Assembly: GCF_003286085.1 (NCBI RefSeq)
Contig: NW_020825298.1
Span: forward strand, 9,796,001 to 9,860,000
Reading direction: 5' to 3'
Source of the DNA: Drosophila persimilis
Lineage: Eukaryota; Arthropoda; Insecta; Diptera; Drosophilidae
DNA length: 64,000 bases
In this document: positions 58,209-64,000 of the stretch, piece by piece
Position numbering within the stretch: position 1 is the stretch's first letter
How the letters are laid out: every line of letters starts with the position of its first letter
Translations under genes and position numbers: made by a program
The notes under the pieces: model-generated
The model's input: only the letters and a program-made list of their open reading frames with translations
What the model was told of the DNA's origin: nothing
Databases searched by the model: none

Positions 58209-61200
58209 CTGTTGGAAGCAAGGAAACCAAAGAAACATCAGTAATCCGTTTGGAAAATGTTCCCCCATCTAAAAATAGTTGCGGTCGCCTCCCCCAACAA
58301 AGAGATAAAGTGCTTTGACATGGTGTGTGTGCCAAAAATATTTGGATATCATAAAAATAAATAGCATTTGGCAATCGACCACGCTGAAATATACAAATGA
58401 GTAAATACACTCTTTCTCTCGTTCATATCTCATCTCAAAAACTCGTATTTCTTCGATTTGCGCAATTCCTTCGCTTAAATTGGTTTTTCGTTGGGGCACT
58501 ATATCTAGTATATCTCGAATATCTGTACAAGCATGAGTCGCCTGTCACCCCTTCCATTTACGAGTCGAATTCCATTTTCATTTCAAGTGGAGGGCCGTTT
58601 TGATTGGTTCATTGCATTCTGCTCCATGTAACATGGCGGGGCTAGGGGCTTTGAATGAGAGGGGGGCTGTTATCCATTAAGTAGTCCAGTGAATTATAGA
58701 AAATTTTCTATTTCATTTCTCATTTCACATGCAAATCAAGGTCATGTCATGTAATTGTTTACTGGCTTGTGAAATCGCTGGCATTCCGAATCAGAATGCA
58801 GATGTCGGTTCTCACAGAACACAAGGAAATCTCACACCCACACAAATATTTGAATGGAAAGATTGCTTAGGGTAATTTCGCCTGGAAGAATGTGTATAAT
58901 TGAGATAAACTTTTTACTTAAATATCCATTCAAATTATATTAAAGAGATATCAAATCTGATGCATAGCCATGAGGGTGCAACAGCGCTATCGTAAGAGAT
59001 CCATCGATGATTCCATCCAACAACATGCAAGACGTGTGCTTGATCGACTCGAGATTCGCAGTTAAGGGGAAACTCCCGCATTCACCTTAAAGTTAACCTT
59101 GCCAAACAAAATACAACCCTCCAAAATTAATTATACACGACCTTTCCCAAAAGGAGAAATAAAACAAACCAAACCAACACACTGATTACCTCTATCATTA
59201 TCAACAAATTGGAAAATTTGGAGATAAAAGTGCCATAATCACTTTGCTATCTAGGGAATGTGTTTGTATTTATTCGCCGGAGCATAACTCGTGATCGCAG
59301 AACTTGTAAATTGGCGGTTGGCAACAGAACAGCGAGAGAATCATGAAATTCGATTATAATTATAATAATCCACGGCAATGACCGCCACACGAGACGGAAA
59401 ATAGTTATGCAACAAAGAAATATAAAAGAAGGGGATGGAAAACGGGACAGAAGAGAAACACGACAACAAGTTTGATCGATGAAGCAGAAAGTTTCCTGCA
59501 ACAGGCACGAATGTCTCCTTTAATCCCTGGAAAGTACAGAAATTAACCAACGTTGGCATCTTCGAATGTGGGCTGGGGCTGGGATTGCAGTGGAGCCAGT
59601 GGGTAGTCGAGAACCGGTCCGTACTGGTTACGGATTGACCCCCGCCTCTGGGGCAGATAACCTTTGCCAGCCCCGCGAATGAATTGCAATTCGGTCGGAC
59701 AAAGCGGGACTATCCGGACTATCAGCTCCTATCAGCGATGGCCCTAGGGCCCCTCGTCTGTCCCCATACTATATTTATATGGATGCTCAGTCCCAGGCGG
59801 AATCTGTGACATAATTACTGCGAAACCGGTAAGAACCGAAACCAATCCAAAGAGAGAGAGAGAACACGCCATATGCTCCAGCAATCTTCCTTTTTCCTTT
59901 TCCAACTTTTTTTGGCAATGTTTGACACATTTATAGGCAGCCTTTTCGCACCCACTCGGCAAGCACAGGCCTGATTAAACAATTTCACAAATATAATCAC
60001 ATTTAATCAATGGATTAATGGTCAAGTGTTCCGACTATTGAATTACAATTAGCATCTGGCTGCCACTTCACGAGAAAGTATTTAAGGCAAGCCGTGTTTG
60101 CCCTGCAACGTGCCAGACACAAGGATAGACGATGGGCAAACACGAGAGCGAGAGACGTTTCGGTTACGGTTGCGGGTGTTACGGGGAACTGGGAGTCACG
60201 GATCAACAGGTTAACGGACTTGGGGAATGAAATCGTTTCAATTTAAGGGGGAATTTGTTAGCCTCCCTATCTGGGGATTTCATCTGAATCAACATAAAAT
60301 ATACAAACAGCTGCGCTGGAGAGCAGATTCTTATCCGCATTCGTCTTGACAACGAATAAAATGAGACATTGATTAATCCCTTGAAAACCTGTATGTAAGC
60401 CAGCGATGACCACTTCCGACCTAAGCGAATGCTGCAAAACAGAATCTACAGAAACAACATACATGACGTGTGCATGACATTAATGCTCGGCTCGAGTTAT
60501 GCGTTTGTTGTTGTTCAAATGCAAAAATTCTGCTCACCGCTGATCTAATCCCTCATTGAAAAATCGTTTTCCCTTGCTAATGGAAACAAAATATAATTAT
60601 CCATGCCATCATGAAGATATCAATTAAAAAATAATGTGTGAACCATGTGAAATTCTGTATATTTTTGCAACAAATAGCTTTATTTTAAAGTACACACGAA
60701 CGTGTACGTAGAGCCATATCTATAGCCACATCGGGACTCCCGATCGATGGCCTCCCCCCCGGCCGCCGCTGACGGAACATGTGTGAAATGTGCAAAATGC
60801 AGCCGGTCCGGTTAATGTTAATGCGCTATTTATCTGTTTTTTGACATTGGTCGGGTTCGCCGATGTTGTTCGCCCCACAAACACGCGCTCTCTGGTGGCA
60901 GATAAGAGGTGGAAACTTTGGGGTCTAGCAGACATGGTCTATGGACGAGACGTACAAGTGTAAAAAGTGTGGGAAACCGAACCTGATAATTCCCTTTACC
61001 GATGCGTCAGCCCTCTCTGTTGGGGAGGCTTTTGTCCAGCAGCTGCCTAAGAGTCCCCCACCTGTTCCTCCCCTCCCCAACCAACGCTCGGCACTGGGCA
61101 CTGATAAAGACGTCTTGGCGGGGGCTACATCTTATCAAGAAATATTTCGAGTTTTTTTTCTTTTAATTTTATTTTGCGTTTCGCAGACTGAAGTTTCGAC

Positions 61201-64000
61201 TTATCAGTGCGATTCTAAATTTTGTTCTTCTTTTTGCTAACGTTTTTTCCTTTTCTTTTGGCGTTTTTGTTTTTGTTGTTTTAGATTACGAAATTTATGG
61301 AAAATTTTGAATGTTTTTGTTTCTTTCTTTTATGGGTCAAAAGAATCAAGGTTAAACGGAATGTTGCCATTTGCATTTGTAAATGGAATGGGTTAAAGCT
61401 GTCGGGCATTCCCAAGAAACGGGAATGTTGGAAAAACAAATAAGTTTCAAAATTCAAAGGCCGCCACTGCTTTTCTGTTAAACTGCTTGCCTAACTGTAC
61501 ATAATGAACCGATGCAAAACAGCTGACTTTCACGTGTTGTTGGATTACAAAAAACAATGAGTTCCAAAACATATGTATGTATTCAAATTTTCTAGTGAAA
61601 AATGGACATTCCTTAGATGAAATGCATTTAGTATTTATATAAAAAAAAGATCGCTAAGATTACATTTTAATTTTGGTTTTTATTAAATAAATTCTATATA
61701 AACTTGGCACGCGACCTTCTATAGAAAAATATATACATAAACATCATTTGTAAATAAAAATCTTTCCCTGACAATATATCTATGTACATATATGTTCACA
61801 TACAACGGTACAATATATACAGCCAATAAAAATGTTTATATTTATATTAGGAAAATATGTGTCTAGATCAAGAGCAGAATAAAACAGGACGCCCTTGACA
61901 CAATTTTTGCCTATAGGAAATGTTTGCAAACATTTTACCAGCAAACTGAATAAATTATTAAAACCAAAGCAATGCCAAAAATTCAAATAAAACGAATAGA
62001 AGATGATAAGGAGTCAAAGAAGATAAATAAATGATAATGAGAGAGGACATAAACGATAGATAAATGCGAGCAAATAAGAGTAACTTTCCATTTACCTCAT
62101 TTTTTTATTCATTCATTTATGTACCTACATATTCACACTTCTAGCTGGAAGCACCTTATGGCGCCAGAAAGCGACCTTAGATGCCAGTATACCCATCCCC
62201 GAAAACGAGCAAGCGGGACAGATACATTTGTTACGGGTTTCCAAAAAATAAATACAAAAATGCGTACGTGCGGGAAGACATGTCGCTTAGAGCCAAAGAA
62301 GAGAACAGGAGGGAAACCAAAAACGAAAACAAATCACAGCTGATGGAAAAATCGAAAAAGTCCATAGAAAAATGTGTCGAAAAAGAACTGATGGAACTCT
62401 GATGGATGCGAAAAACTAAGAAGCTATCTACGGGTTGCAAGACCTAAACGTAGCTATATAATATAGTAATCCGATCTTGTGTATTTATTGAGTTCAGCAA
62501 AACAGGAAAGGTCTCTTTCAATGTTTCCTTCTCTGTGCTAAAAACATTTATTAATTTTTTTTAACAAAAAACCGCGTCTAAAAATAATCAGAGAAATGAA
62601 ATGCGATTACGAGTATTCACAACTTTCGGGCAGAGCAAAAGTGACATTGTTTGTTCTGTATTATCTCGTACTACCCCTCCACGGCGCCACCTGAGATTGG
62701 CAGCAATGTTGTTTGTTGCATTCGATTTAAACGCCTTCAGCCGCCTTCAACCAGCCGCCGACGAGTCAGTGTGCCAGAAAAAGTTTATTTGCCCGGGGCG
62801 ACCGTCTAGAAAAACCAAAACAAAAATCCAAATCGCTTGCCAAGCTCAATTTAGAATGGGGGTTTCTATGAGTATATAAAAATATAACAATGTATACGCG
62901 ATAATTGGGGGTAGAATAGAGAATATAGAAATGTGCAGTGTGTTTTTGCCAAAATTTCGAAAACATACCAAAACCTCGTACATACATATGTATTTAGATC
63001 TGAATTGTCTAGAGTCTAGACCAATTTAACAATTTTCTTTAATTGCCGATTGTTGTCAGATAATTAATGCCATCATTATTTGCATATTATGAGGACAGAC
63101 TTTTCTATACAAAGTACAGTCTAAATACTGCAGTTCAAACATCATTTAATCGAAATTTAAGAACCTTAAACGTTTCCATTGACAATAGAGGTTTAATTCA
63201 GTTTTGGTACAAACATATATATTAGAAATCAATAAAATAGAACACAATAAAATACAAAATGAAAAAAGTATTTAATCGCTATATCGTTGAGAATTTATAG
63301 TTTTCTTTACCATTCAGTTGGAAAGAGTTCTGTAATTTCCTTCATGTACAGTTTTCAAAATGTTTACATTGAGTTTAAAGCAGCTTTGGGGTGTGCTCGA
63401 CTATGTAGATGGATGGTCGGATGCATGTCGGTTAATTGCACGTTTGCTTTTGGTTTTATTTATAGCGATATAACAATGTGGGGCCGCCGGAGCAAGGCAA
63501 GGTTGTTTTTGCCTTAGTTTTCACAACGTGTACAAACACGAGACACACACACACATACAGCCCACCCCCCGTTTTGTGGTAGTTCTAGCAACAGGGTTAC
63601 AAATACTTGGGCATTAAGAAAGCTCTGGCCTGGCTGCAACGTGAATGCTTTTCAACAGTTTTTTCTGCGCTTTAAGTGCACTACACATACGCAAACATAT
63701 GCATATAATACTTACATATGTACCTGTACACTAGTATAGTATATAAGAAAGAAGTCTTACGACAGTAAAATGTGAACATTGAAACGATTTTCTTGAGTTG
63801 TTGTTTAACTGCTGATAAAAAAGCTTAGTCCAGCGCAGGCCGGCCGGCAAAATTACTTAGTTCTGGAGCCCCCTGTCTGTCATGTTGATGTTTTGTGGCC
63901 TTTTTGGGGGGCGACACGCTGGTGTTACTGTTGGGGATAACAAAACATGCACATAGGGCCGTCGTCAAGGCCATACCAAAAGTTCCATTCCATATTTATC
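58209..64000 (-). other. Rim2: Rim2 long first intron, to the window edge
   Basis: About 5.8 kb lie upstream of the first visible Rim2 exon. I looked on the minus strand for the expected short N-terminal coding exon (a His-Leu-Ile-Ala-Gly-Gly-like end before GT) and found none. The sequence holds GA-rich and T-rich simple tracts, CATATG-type microsatellites (near 61770, 62980 and 63700), and no open frame with codon bias or family resemblance. Confidence 0.5.

Noticed and set aside
60941..61240. Open frame with a CKKC pair suggesting a zinc finger
   Set aside because: There is only one CxxC, then low-complexity Pro and Phe runs; it lies in the Rim2 intron with no splice or promoter support.
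1..64000. tRNA, rRNA or snRNA genes
   Set aside because: I saw no cloverleaf with internal A/B boxes, no rRNA landmark and no snRNA PSE, though a structure search could find small ncRNAs that I would miss by eye.

Overview
The window is nuclear DNA from a Drosophila-type fly. Genes are split by short GT-AG introns of 50-70 bp inside compact coding regions, with a few long first introns. Spacers are AT-rich, and housekeeping promoters carry fly core motifs (DRE TATCGATA, Motif 1 YGGTCACACTR, Motif 6 GGTATATTT, and one Inr+DPE pair). The recognisable genes (bun, the two Oatp33E transporters, eRF3, SC35, Trm1, cpb, Tmem87, mRpL49, frtz, Rim2) are ones I associate with Muller element B, the equivalent of D. 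melanogaster arm 2L. Frequent GAGTAC-type microsatellites make the obscura group my weak guess for the species.

Layout, left to right. 1-7030: short-isoform promoter, two coding exons and long 3' UTR of bunched (+). 7080-7665: internally inverted Tc1-like transposon corpse. 8372-11908: Oatp33Eb (-). 12670-14186: a V-ATPase Ac45-like accessory subunit (+). 14750-20976: Oatp33Ea with its upstream promoter exon (+). 20977-26115: second tandem copy of the Oatp33Ea unit, lacking the upstream exon and damaged by deletions. 28055-31843: translation release factor eRF3 (-). 33199-34568: splicing factor SC35 (+), with a GC-AG intron and a 174-bp minisatellite. About 36180-36630: a decayed coding remnant. 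36875-37508: a CFAP276/C1orf194-like ciliary protein (+), converging on Trm1 (-, 37606-39486). 39951-43151: a near-perfect 3.2-kb palindrome whose arms each carry the same broken gene and a tandem-repeat block. 44137-45319: capping protein beta (+). 47121-49477: Tmem87-like (-), divergent from mRpL49 (+, 49958-50619), which converges on fritz (-, 50822-54293). 56295-58208 and beyond: Rim2 pyrimidine-nucleotide carrier (-), whose first coding exon lies outside the window.

Most genes are independent housekeeping genes that share only promoter architecture. Four promoter regions (SC35, Trm1, cpb, frtz) carry related AT-rich Motif 6 modules; those of SC35 and cpb are about 49 bp long and nearly identical, suggesting a dispersed promoter-bearing repeat. 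The best candidate for an undescribed system is the palindrome between Trm1 and cpb. It has the form of a Drosophila long-hairpin RNA (endo-siRNA) locus made from an inverted duplication of a pseudogene. The second point of interest is the very young tandem duplication of Oatp33Ea, in which one copy has already lost its promoter exon, a splice acceptor and parts of the large extracellular loop.

Exon boundaries were read by eye from splice signals and checked by reading-frame phase; none was confirmed with transcripts or alignments.
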